Source of the DNA: VAZQ01 sp963816745
Lineage (GTDB): Bacteria; Pseudomonadota; Alphaproteobacteria; Rhizobiales; Xanthobacteraceae
Assembly (NCBI GenBank): GCA_963816745.1
Contig: CAWFLQ010000001.1
Span: 806,001 to 870,000, forward strand
Reading direction: 5' to 3'
DNA: 64,000 bases
Both the position numbers and the translations under genes were made by a program. Below the pieces are notes generated by a model that saw only the letters and a program-made list of their open reading frames with translations, was not told the origin of the DNA and did not search any database. Positions 52,677-60,263 of the stretch are shown here, in pieces. The stretch's first letter is position 1. Each line of letters starts with the position of its first letter.

Positions 52677-53610
52677 TTACTTTTTGACTGTGCGCATGTC
52701 CTTTATCGGAAAACCGGTTCCCACTTTTCCGGGACATGCGCCACTTGTACTTGCTCGCCAGCGCCTTCTTGATGGCGAGAAAATCCCGCCAAGCCAGGCG
52801 CTTCTGCAACGGCTGACGCAGGAGATAGGCCGGGTGGAACGTCGGGATGGCCCTGATCTCGCGCGTACCGGTGCGGTAGACGAGCGAGCGACCGCGCGTC
52901 CTGGTGATGCCGTCCTTGGTCTCGAGCAGCGTTTGCGTTGCCGGCTGTCCCATGGTGACCAGCAGGTCCGGAGCGGCCAGCTCGATCTGCCGCGTGATGA
53001 ACGGCAGGCAGATCGCGGATTCCTGCGGGGTCGGCGTGCGGTTGCCGGGCGGCCGCCAGGGCACGATGTTGGCGATGTAGACAGAGGTGCGGTCGAGCCC
53101 GATCGCCGCCAGCATGCGGTCGAGCAGCTTGCCGGAGCGGCCGACGAAGGGCAGCCCCTCGATGTCCTCGTCGCGTCCCGGCGCCTCGCCCACGAACATC
53201 ACGCGTGCTTGCGGGTTGCCGTCGGCGAAGACGAGCCGGCTCGCGGTATTGCGCAACGCGCAGCCCTCGAAGCGCTCGAGGATGGCGCGCAGGTCATCGA
53301 GGCTGGCGGCACTTTTCGCAGCCTCGCGCGCCGCCATGACAGCGGCGTCGGAGGCGGGCGGTGCGACGGCCATCCGGCCGTTGCGGTCGAGATCGCTGGC
53401 GACAACCGTGCGGGCGGGAGTCTCGGAGTGCCGTTCGACTTGCGGACGAACAGCCTCGCCGGTCGCGGCAGGCGCGTCCTTGGGCGGACCGACTGCGAAC
53501 CGGTCGATCGGAGCCTCGCCCAGGAGAGCATCGACGCCAGCCTCCTGGTAGAAGGCGAGCAACGCGCGGGCGGCGGAGGATTTTGTCAGGGCGTCGCGGT
53601 CCGTGGTCAT
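52677..53610 (-). CDS. type-4 uracil-DNA glycosylase (stop probably restored by one base)
   Basis: A family-4 uracil-DNA glycosylase with iron-sulfur cluster. The UDG core is MFVGEAPGRDEDIEGLPFVG (substrate motif GEAPG), then SVYIANIVPWRPPGNRTPTP, and the C-terminal AIPTFHPAYLLRQP (catalytic-loop HPAYLLR). The cluster Cys are in FEGCALRNTA and ESAICLPFI. The first ~150 residues are a variable linker. Homology ends at AIKKALASKYK (about 52745). As given, the frame then runs without stop through the palindromic element into ridA; one extra base there would give a TAA at 52677. Start ATG 53610. Confidence 0.9.
52692..52741. repeat. GCGCATGTCC...GGACATGCGC palindromic element
   Basis: A 50-bp element with 10-bp perfect arms GCGCATGTCC (52692) and GGACATGCGC (ending 52741) and a GGAAAACCGGTTCCC core. 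It lies at the 3' end of the uracil-DNA glycosylase gene and is an uninterrupted version of the element at 52091. Confidence 0.88.
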
Positions 53611-53765
53611 CGCCTGGGACAATGCCTGCTGTGCGGCCGCATTTAAAGGGGCTTGCTTCCGCGGCGTCTGAGCGCCGGCTCCGGCTGGCATACGGCTTGC
53701 TCGAAAACGCGGTATCTTCGCCGGCGCGTTCGGACTAAACCGGCGCAAACCGTTCGAGGAAGCCG

Positions 53766-55418
53766 ATGAGTGAAGAGCTGCCTGCCCGCGAGGCGATGGA
53801 GTTCGACGTGGTGGTCGTCGGCGCCGGGCCCGCCGGGCTCGCCGCCGCGATCAGGCTCAAGCAGCTGGCGCCCGACCTCGGCGTGGTCGTGGTCGAGAAG
53901 GGCTCCGAGGTCGGTGCCCATATTCTGTCCGGCGCCGTCATCGATCCCGTCGGTCTCGACAAGCTCCTCCCGGAGTGGCGCAGCGAAGACACGCCGATCA
54001 AGACCAAGGTGAGCGACGACCGCTTCTATCTGTTGACGGCCGTGGGGGCCTTGCGCCTGCCGAACCTGATGCTGCCGCCGCTGATGAGCAACCACGGCAA
54101 CTACGTGGTCTCGCTCGGCAATGTCTGCCGCTGGCTCGCGACCAAGGCGGAGGCGCTCGGCGTCGAGATCTATCCCGGCTTTGCGGCCGCCGAGGTGCTG
54201 TTCGACGGCAACGGCGCGGTCGCCGGCGTCGCCACCGGCGACATGGGCCTCGCCAAGGACGGCCATCACAAGGATTCGTTCACGCGCGGCATGGAGCTGC
54301 GCGCGAAATACACGCTGTTCGCCGAGGGCGCGCGCGGCAACCTCACGAAGACGCTGCTGCCGCGCTTCGGCCTGGGCGAGGGCCGCGAGCCGCAAAAGTT
54401 CGGCCTCGGTCTCAAGGAGCTGTGGCAGGTCGCGCCGGAGAAGCATCGGCCGGGCTTGGTGCAGCACACCTTCGGCTGGCCGCTCGACAGCCGCACCGGC
54501 GGCGGCTCGTTCCTGTATCATCTCGACGACAATCTCGTGTCGGTCGGCTTCGTCGTCCATCTCAACTACGAAAATCCCTATCTTTCGCCGTTCGAGGAAT
54601 TCCAGCGCTTCAAGACCCATCCGCTGGTTCGCGAGACGTTCGAGGGCGGCAAGCGGCTGGCCTACGGCGCGCGTGCCTTGACCGAGGGTGGCTATCAGTC
54701 GGTGCCGAAGCTCGCCTTTCCCGGCGGTGCGCTGGTGGGATGCGCGGCCGGTTTCATGAACGTGCCGCGCATCAAGGGGAGCCACAACGCGATACTGTCG
54801 GGCATGCTCGCGGCCGAGCACGCGGCCGCGGCGCTCGCGGCCGGCCGCGCCAACGACGAGCTTGCGGACTACGACGCCGCCTGGCGCTCCTCGGCGATCG
54901 GCGCCGATCTCTGGAGGGTGCGCAACGCCAAGCCGCTGTGGTCGCGCTTCGGCACCTTCCTCGGAATTGCGCTCGGCGGCCTCGACATGTGGACCAACAC
55001 GATGGGCTTCTCGCTGTTCGGCACGCTCCGCCACGGCAAGCCCGATTGCGCGACGCTCAAGCCGGCGGCGGACTGCGCGCCGATCGTCTATCCCAAGCCG
55101 GACGGCAAGCTCACCTTCGATCGCCTCTCGTCGGTGTTTCTGTCCAACACCAACCACGAGGAGGACCAGCCGGTGCACCTGAAGGTCGCCGATCCCGGCC
55201 TGCAGAAATCTTCCGAGCACGACCGCTATGCCGGCCCGTCGGCGCGGTATTGCCCGGCCGGCGTCTACGAATGGGTGGAGGAGGGCGGTTCACCCCGGTT
55301 CGTGATCAACGCGCAGAACTGCGTCCACTGCAAAACTTGCGACATCAAGGACCCGAACGGGAACATCACCTGGGTTCCGCCCGAAGGCGGCGGCGGACCG
55401 AATTACCCGAATATGTGA
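53766..55418 (+). CDS. etfQO: electron-transfer flavoprotein:ubiquinone oxidoreductase
   Basis: A 550-residue membrane-associated flavoprotein that passes electrons from ETF (fatty-acid and amino-acid oxidation) to ubiquinone. The FAD motif is FDVVVVGAGPAGLAAAIRL, followed by EKGSEVGAHILSGAVIDP, which is characteristic. GCAAGFMNVPRIKGSHNA lies mid-protein. The [4Fe-4S] ligands are in ARYCPAGVYEW and NCVHCKTCDIKDP near the C-terminus. It is divergent from the uracil-DNA glycosylase. The last 38 bp, including the stop, are repeated exactly 740 bp downstream, beyond a toxin-antitoxin pair. Confidence 0.96.
   Translation: MSEELPAREAMEFDVVVVGAGPAGLAAAIRLKQLAPDLGVVVVEKGSEVGAHILSGAVIDPVGLDKLLPEWRSEDTPIKTKVSDDRFYLLTAVGALRLPNLMLPPLMSNHGNYVVSLGNVCRWLATKAEALGVEIYPGFAAAEVLFDGNGAVAGVATGDMGLAKDGHHKDSFTRGMELRAKYTLFAEGARGNLTKTLLPRFGLGEGREPQKFGLGLKELWQVAPEKHRPGLVQHTFGWPLDSRTGGGSFLYHLDDNLVSVGFVVHLNYENPYLSPFEEFQRFKTHPLVRETFEGGKRLAYGARALTEGGYQSVPKLAFPGGALVGCAAGFMNVPRIKGSHNAILSGMLAAEHAAAALAAGRANDELADYDAAWRSSAIGADLWRVRNAKPLWSRFGTFLGIALGGLDMWTNTMGFSLFGTLRHGKPDCATLKPAADCAPIVYPKPDGKLTFDRLSSVFLSNTNHEEDQPVHLKVADPGLQKSSEHDRYAGPSARYCPAGVYEWVEEGGSPRFVINAQNCVHCKTCDIKDPNGNITWVPPEGGGGPNYPNM
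55381..55418 (+). repeat. direct repeat, left copy (3' end of etfQO)
   Basis: 38 bp identical to 56121-56158, from CCGAAGGCGGCGGCGGACCG through the TGA stop. Weaker similarity extends upstream over ~65 bp. Together the copies bracket the RelE/RHH cassette. Confidence 0.9.
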
Positions 55419-55426
55419 GCGAGCTC

Positions 55427-55729
55427 TTAGTCATACACCTCCCGTCGATGCCCAACCGTGACGACGAGCACCACGAAGCGGTTGTCCTCGATCGAGGCGA
55501 CGATGCGGTAATCGCCGACCCGGTAGCGCCATAGGCCCCTGAGGTCTCCGGTGAGCGCGTGCCCAAACCGACTTTCTTGTTTCGCAGGCTGCGTAGACTT
55601 GCCTGCGTGGTCCTCCTCGGTGGCGATGCGATCGCGCAGGTACCGCAGAATATGGCGCTGAGCCTGCGTATCCAGCTTGCGGAGATCGCGCGCGGCGTCC
55701 CGATCAAATTCGACGCGCCACACGGGCAT
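55427..55729 (-). CDS. RelE/ParE-family toxin
   Basis: A 100-residue RelE-fold mRNA interferase-like protein: VEFDRDAARDLRKLDTQAQR, then LRGLWRYRVGDYRIVASIED and the final VVLVVTVGHRREVYD with the catalytic-type Arg/His pattern. It ends 8 bp from the etfQO stop and follows the antitoxin gene by 5 bp. It is the toxin of a two-gene module inserted after etfQO. Confidence 0.88.
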   Translation of the reverse strand: MPVWRVEFDRDAARDLRKLDTQAQRHILRYLRDRIATEEDHAGKSTQPAKQESRFGHALTGDLRGLWRYRVGDYRIVASIEDNRFVVLVVTVGHRREVYD

Positions 55730-55734
55730 TTGGT

Positions 55735-55947
55735 TTATCGGGACTTCGTAGTGCCCTGTTCCAATGCTTCAAGCGACACGCGCGGTGCGCGGCGCCCCAG
55801 ACGGCGGCGGGCGAGGTGATAGTCCTCAAGATCCTCGATATGGCGCAGAATTGCTTCGCGCGCATAGAAGCTCTTGGTGCGGCCGGTCTTCTTGGCAAGC
55901 GTGTCGAGGCGCTTTTCGATCTCGGGTGGCAAGCGCAGCGCCAGCAT
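55735..55947 (-). CDS. ribbon-helix-helix antitoxin, RelB-like
   Basis: A 70-residue antitoxin: LALRLPPEIEKRLDTLAKK and GRTKSFYAREAILRHIEDLE form the RHH fold, and EDYHLARRRLGRRAPRVSLE is the toxin-wrapping tail. The ATG at 55947 has GGAG six nt upstream; a TTG four codons earlier is less likely since it would swallow that site. A perfect palindrome 36 bp upstream is a likely operator. Confidence 0.85.
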   Translation of the reverse strand: MLALRLPPEIEKRLDTLAKKTGRTKSFYAREAILRHIEDLEDYHLARRRLGRRAPRVSLEALEQGTTKSR

Positions 55948-55982
55948 GACTGTCTCCAAATTTATGATGCACTATTCCAGCA

Positions 55983-55996
55983 CTATACATGTATAG
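55983..55996. promoter_or_regulatory. CTATACATGTATAG palindrome, antitoxin operator candidate
   Basis: A perfect 14-bp palindrome upstream of the antitoxin gene in an AT-rich patch, as expected for an RHH-autoregulated promoter. Confidence 0.65.
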
Positions 55997-56056
55997 CAAA
56001 TTTCCTCTTTCTCAAGTCGGCAGTGGTATGCACTGATCGTTGCATTGCGAGATCAC

Positions 56057-56158
56057 TGCGCATCCCACCCCAAGACCTGTGGACATCGAGGACCGAACGG
56101 GAACATCACTTGGATTCCGTCCGAAGGCGGCGGCGGACCGAATTACCCGAATATGTGA
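56057..56158 (+). pseudogene. etfQO 3'-end remnant (right copy of direct repeat)
   Basis: A diverged copy of the last ~100 bp of etfQO. From about 56057 the DNA follows the Cys-rich end of the gene with small indels, and 56121-56158 is identical to the gene's end including TGA. It has no start and encodes no full domain. It lies between the antitoxin promoter and the TPR gene. The rest of the gap up to 56343 shows no gene. Confidence 0.85.
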
Positions 56159-56343
56159 CCCTGGGGTAAGCTTCCGTTACGCCAGGCGTCACGATGCTGC
56201 CCTTATCCGGGCATTCAAAGTCGGTGGACAGGTGCAAACGGGGCGGTTATTGCGGGGCGGGCCCAAACAGGCCATCCTGCACGCGATTCAGCCCAATGCG
56301 GCCGCGCCGAAGGCGTTCGACCGCCAAATGGAGTTGACCAGCC

Positions 56344-58104
56344 GTGATCCCTTCGCCCCGTTCTAGGCGTGCGGCCATCGCCGCACTGGCTGCACTCGTC
56401 ATCACCGTGATTTGGCCGGGAATGCTGTTCGCGCGGGCGCAGGCACAGGCGCCGCAGCCCTCGAGCTTCTCCCGTACCTCCACCTCCGGCAGCTTCCTGG
56501 CCGCCCGCCACGCCGGCGGCCAGAAGGACGCCGCTGCCGCCGCCGCCTACTATCGCGCCGCGTTGCGCGGCGATCCCCGCAACAACGAGCTGCTCGGCCG
56601 TGCCTTCCTGGCGGTGCTCGCCAATGGCGAGGTCGACGAAGCCGTCAAGCTTGCCGAGCGCGTGCTGCAGACCGACAAGACCGACCGCATCGCGCGCCTC
56701 GTCGTCGGGGTGCGCGCGATCAAGCAGAAGCAGTATCCGGTGGCGCGCCGCGAGCTCCAGCAATCGATCCGCGGGCCGATCACCGACCTCGCGGCGACGC
56801 TGCTGTCGGCCTGGACGATGGCCAGCCCGACCGAGGCCAAGGCCGCGACGGATTCGATCGACCGGCTCGCCGGCGCCGACTGGTACTCATTGTTCAAGGA
56901 TCTGCACTCCGCGATGATCCTCGACGTCGCCGGCCAGCGCAAAGACGCCGCCAAGCGCTACGAGCGCGCCTACAAGCTCGATCCGACCGCGCTGCGCGTG
57001 GTGCAGAGCTACGGCAGCTTCCTGTCCCGCCAGGGCAGCGGCCCCGAGGCGCTCAAGGTCTTCGCCACGTTCGAGGAAGCCCTGCCGCGCCATCCGCTGA
57101 TCCTGGAGGCGACCAGCGAGGTCAAGGCCAGCAAGAAGCTGGCCTTGATGGTCGACACCCCGCAGGCCGGCGCCGCTGAGGTGCTCTACGGGCTCGGCGC
57201 CGCTCTCGGGCGCCGCGGCGGCGAGGATCTCGGCCTCATCTACCTGCAGCTCGCGCTCTATCTCGCGCCGACCCATCCGCTCGCGCTGCTCTCGCTCGGC
57301 GATCTCTACGAATCGATGAAGAAGCCCGAGCTCGCCAACAAGATCTACGAGCGGGTACCGCTGAATTCGCCGCTGCAGCGCAACGCGCAGATCCAGCTCG
57401 CACTCAACCTCGACACTCTCGAAAAGACCGACGAGGCGAAGGCCCAGCTGGAAAAGCTGATCGCCGCCAATCCCGGCGACCTCGAAGCGATCATGGCGCT
57501 CGGCAACGTGCTGCGCGGGCGCAAGCAGTTCGGCGAATGCGCCGACGTCTATTCCAAGGGCGTGGACACCATCGTCAAGCCCGAGAAATCGAACTGGGTG
57601 ATCTACTATTTCCGCGGCATCTGCCTGGAGCGCGCGAAGCAGTGGGTGAAGGCCGAGGTCGATCTCAAGAAATCGCTCGAGCTCTTTCCCGACCAGCCGC
57701 ACGTGCTCAACTATCTCGGCTATTCGTGGATCGACCAGGGCGTCCATCTCGACGAGGGCATGCGCATGATCAAGCGCGCCGTCGAGCAGCGCGCCGACGA
57801 CGGCTATATCGTCAACTCGCTGGGCTGGGCCTACTACCGGCTCGGCAACATGGAGGAGGCGGTCAAGCAGCTCGAGCGCGCCGTCGAGCTCAAGCCCGAG
57901 GACCCGACCATCAATGATCACCTCGGCGACGCCTATTGGCAGGTCGGCCGCACGCTCGAGGCGCGTTTCCAGTGGTCGCATGCGCGCGACCTCAAGCCCG
58001 AGCCCGAGGATCTCGAGAAGATCCAGGCCAAGCTGAAGTCCGGTCTGCCCGACGACACGGCGTCGAAGGCCGAGGCCGAGCACAAGAAGCCCGGCGGCGG
58101 CTAA
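56344..58104 (+). CDS. exported tetratricopeptide-repeat protein
   Basis: A 586-residue TPR protein with an N-terminal signal (RRAAIAALAALVITVIWPG...ARAQA). About ten TPR-like helical pairs run from residue ~60 to the end; clear ones are AAAYYRAALRGDPRNNELLG, NLDTLEKTDEAKAQLEKLIA, and in the last third INSLGWAYYRLG-type units (VNSLGWAYYRLGNMEEAVKQ, INDHLGDAYWQVGRTLEARF). It is probably a periplasmic or outer-membrane-associated scaffold. The GTG at 56344 is the first start giving the signal. ispE follows after 4 bp, a linkage seen in other Rhizobiales. Confidence 0.88.
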   Translation: MIPSPRSRRAAIAALAALVITVIWPGMLFARAQAQAPQPSSFSRTSTSGSFLAARHAGGQKDAAAAAAYYRAALRGDPRNNELLGRAFLAVLANGEVDEAVKLAERVLQTDKTDRIARLVVGVRAIKQKQYPVARRELQQSIRGPITDLAATLLSAWTMASPTEAKAATDSIDRLAGADWYSLFKDLHSAMILDVAGQRKDAAKRYERAYKLDPTALRVVQSYGSFLSRQGSGPEALKVFATFEEALPRHPLILEATSEVKASKKLALMVDTPQAGAAEVLYGLGAALGRRGGEDLGLIYLQLALYLAPTHPLALLSLGDLYESMKKPELANKIYERVPLNSPLQRNAQIQLALNLDTLEKTDEAKAQLEKLIAANPGDLEAIMALGNVLRGRKQFGECADVYSKGVDTIVKPEKSNWVIYYFRGICLERAKQWVKAEVDLKKSLELFPDQPHVLNYLGYSWIDQGVHLDEGMRMIKRAVEQRADDGYIVNSLGWAYYRLGNMEEAVKQLERAVELKPEDPTINDHLGDAYWQVGRTLEARFQWSHARDLKPEPEDLEKIQAKLKSGLPDDTASKAEAEHKKPGGG

Positions 58105-58108
58105 TTTC

Positions 58109-58972
58109 GTGGCCACTGCGCGCGCCGAACCGGCGCCCGCCAAGGTCAATCTGACCCTGCGCGTGCTCGGCCGCCGTGCCGACGGCTATCACGACATCGA
58201 AAGCCTGGTGGTCTTCGCCGGCGTCGGCGACGAGCTGACGTTTGCGCCCGGCGCCGAGCTCGCGCTGACCGTCGCCGGGCCGACCGCGGGCGCGGCCGGC
58301 GATATCGCTGACAATCTGGTGCTCAAGGCCGCCCGCGCGCTCGCCGCCCAAGTGGAGGGGCTCAAAGTCGGCAGCTTCGCGCTGTCGAAGCGTCTGCCGG
58401 TCGCCGCCGGACTGGGCGGCGGCTCGTCGGATGCGGCGGCCGCCTTGCGGCTCCTAGCTGCCGCCAACGGGATCGTGCGCGGCGATCCCCGCCTGATGCA
58501 GGCCGCGCGCGCGACCGGCGCCGACGTGCCGGTCTGCCTCGATCCGCGCCCCCGCCTGATGCGCGGCATCGGCGACATCCTGTCGGAGCCGCTCGATGTG
58601 CCGAAGCTCGCCGCGGTCCTGGTCAATCCGGGCGTCGCGGTGCCGACGCGAGACGTGTTCGCCGCGCTGAATCTAAGGCCTGGCACGCAATCGGCCGACA
58701 GCGGTCCGCCGAATACGACAGCGCTGCTCGACGAGATTGCCAATGGCCGAAACGACCTCGAAGGCCCTGCGATCGAGCTTCAGCCCGTGATTGCGAATGT
58801 TCTCGCCGTGCTGCGCAAGCTCGAAGGCTGCCGGCTCTCCCGCATGTCGGGCTCGGGGGCGACCTGCTTCGCGCTGTTCGAGTCGACGCACGCGGCGCAG
58901 GCCGCCGCGCGGACGCTGCACGTCGGTTATCCGGAGTGGTGGGTACGCGCGACGGTGCTGGGGGAGCCGTAG
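58109..58972 (+). CDS. ispE: 4-diphosphocytidyl-2-C-methyl-D-erythritol kinase
   Basis: A GHMP kinase of the MEP isoprenoid pathway, 287 residues. EPAPAKVNLTLRVLGRRADG with GYHDIESLVVF is the substrate-binding start, the ATP-binding glycine motif is PVAAGLGGGSSDAAAALRLL, and the C-terminal RMSGSGATCFALFES is the third GHMP motif. GTG start, 4 bp after the TPR gene. Isoprenoid precursors from this pathway supply the polyprenyl synthase encoded next door on the opposite strand. The TAG stop is the first part of a repeat. Confidence 0.95.
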   Translation: MATARAEPAPAKVNLTLRVLGRRADGYHDIESLVVFAGVGDELTFAPGAELALTVAGPTAGAAGDIADNLVLKAARALAAQVEGLKVGSFALSKRLPVAAGLGGGSSDAAAALRLLAAANGIVRGDPRLMQAARATGADVPVCLDPRPRLMRGIGDILSEPLDVPKLAAVLVNPGVAVPTRDVFAALNLRPGTQSADSGPPNTTALLDEIANGRNDLEGPAIELQPVIANVLAVLRKLEGCRLSRMSGSGATCFALFESTHAAQAAARTLHVGYPEWWVRATVLGEP

Positions 58973-59086
58973 CCCGCATGGAGCGAAGCGCAATGCGGGG
59001 CGGTCTCACCACGTGGCGAGAACCCGGATTTCGCCATAGCGCGTCGAAGACGCGCGTAAACACGCTAAAGGCTCCATCCGGGCTAC
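58969..59086. repeat. GTAGCCCGCATGGAGCGAAGCG palindrome interrupted by 31-bp repeat
   Basis: Left arm GTAGCCCGCATGGAGCGAAG (58969) and right arm CTCCATCCGGGCTAC (ending 59086) belong to the same type as 5303-5408. The right half is split by a 31-bp unit at 59037-59067, which is the inverted copy (29 of 31 identical) of that at 52103-52133. Confidence 0.8.
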
Positions 59087-59096
59087 AGGCTACCCG

Positions 59097-60107
59097 TTAA
59101 TTCGACCGGCAGATGCAGAACTCGACCGTCTCTTCCAGCGCCGCCTTCATCGGCGAGGCCGGAAACAGCGCCAGCGCGTCGGTGGCGATGGCGCCATAGT
59201 GGCGGGCGCGCTGGATGGTGTCCTCGAGCGCGCGGTGCTTGGTCATCAGGCTGATCGCCTGCTCGAGGTCGGCATCGGTGGCGTCGCCTTCCTCCAGCGT
59301 GCGCCGCCAGAACGTGCGCTCGCTCTCGGAGCCGCGGCGGAACGACAGCACGACCGGCAGCGTGATCTTGCCCTCGCGAAAATCGTCGCCGACGTTCTTG
59401 CCGAGCTTGGCCGCCTTGCCGCCGTAGTCGAGCGCGTCGTCCACGAGCTGGAACGCGATGCCGAGATTCATGCCGAACGAGCGGCACGCCGACTGCTCGT
59501 CCTTGGGCCGGCCGGCGAGCGCGGGCCCGACCTCGCAGGCGGCGGCGAACAGCTCCGCGGTCTTGGCACGGATGACCGCGAGATAGTCGTCTTCCGTCGT
59601 GGCGGTATTCTTGGCGGCGCCGAGCTGCATCACCTCGCCTTCGGCGATGACAGCGGCGGCCGAGGAGAGGATTTCGAGCGCCCGCAGCGAGGCGACCTCG
59701 ACCATCATCTTGAAGGCCTGGCCGAGCAGGAAATCGCCGACCAGCACGCTTGCCTCGTTGCCCCAGAGCATGCGGGCGGCGGCCCGGCCGCGCCGCATCT
59801 CGCTTTCATCGACGACGTCGTCGTGCAACAACGTGGCCGTGTGCATGAACTCGACCGCGGCCGCCAGCTTGACGTGGCCCTCGCCGGCGTAGCCGGCGAG
59901 CTGCGCCATGGCCAGCGTGAGGATCGGCCGCAACCGCTTGCCGCCGGAGGAAATCAGGTGGTTCGCGACCTCGGGTATCATCGTCACCTGCGATCCGGTC
60001 CGCGACAATATGGTCGTATTGACGCGGCCCATGTCGGCGGCCACGAGGTCGAGCAGGCGGTCGATATTGGTGGGCGAACGGCTTTCGAATGGGACGATGA
60101 CGGCCAA
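59097..60107 (-). CDS. ispB: long-chain polyprenyl diphosphate synthase (octaprenyl-like)
   Basis: A 336-residue trans-prenyltransferase that makes the ubiquinone side-chain precursor. The first Asp-rich motif is TATLLHDDVVDESEMRRG and the second FQLVDDALDYGGKAAKLGKN (DDxxD-type, here DDALD). SSGGKRLRPILTLAMAQL carries the IPP-binding Lys/Arg. Alphaproteobacteria usually make decaprenyl or octaprenyl chains; the exact chain length cannot be read from the sequence, so the symbol is by family. Confidence 0.9.
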   Translation of the reverse strand: MAVIVPFESRSPTNIDRLLDLVAADMGRVNTTILSRTGSQVTMIPEVANHLISSGGKRLRPILTLAMAQLAGYAGEGHVKLAAAVEFMHTATLLHDDVVDESEMRRGRAAARMLWGNEASVLVGDFLLGQAFKMMVEVASLRALEILSSAAAVIAEGEVMQLGAAKNTATTEDDYLAVIRAKTAELFAAACEVGPALAGRPKDEQSACRSFGMNLGIAFQLVDDALDYGGKAAKLGKNVGDDFREGKITLPVVLSFRRGSESERTFWRRTLEEGDATDADLEQAISLMTKHRALEDTIQRARHYGAIATDALALFPASPMKAALEETVEFCICRSN

Positions 60108-60191
60108 GGCGGAGTGCTCCGAACGGAAGGACGCGCGACCATAGAAACGCTATGGTGGCGCGGCAAGTGCGTCAGAACGCACATATGCACT

Positions 60192-60236
60192 GGTGCGGTG
60201 GATTTGAAGTTCCGAGGAACGTCAAATCCGCCACGC
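60192..60236. repeat. degenerate GGTGCGGTGGATTTGA palindrome
   Basis: GGTGCGGTGGATTTGAAGTTCC and GGAACGTCAAATCCGCCACGC-like sequence face each other across GA. It resembles the left palindrome at 50484. It lies just upstream of the glycosyltransferase start. Confidence 0.5.
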
Positions 60237-60263
60237 GAGCGAGGTTTTGAAAGAGGCGAATTG

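Noticed and set aside
52123..53748. A continuous 541-codon minus-strand frame as a single fused uracil-DNA glycosylase-RidA protein
   Set aside because: ridA has its own good ribosome-binding site, the join runs through a palindromic repeat, ridA itself has a frameshift, and one extra base gives a normal glycosylase stop.
55381..56158. Direct repeats flanking the RelE/RHH pair as a transposon target-site duplication
   Set aside because: 38 bp plus extended similarity is far too long for a transposon target duplication, and no terminal inverted repeats or transposase are present.
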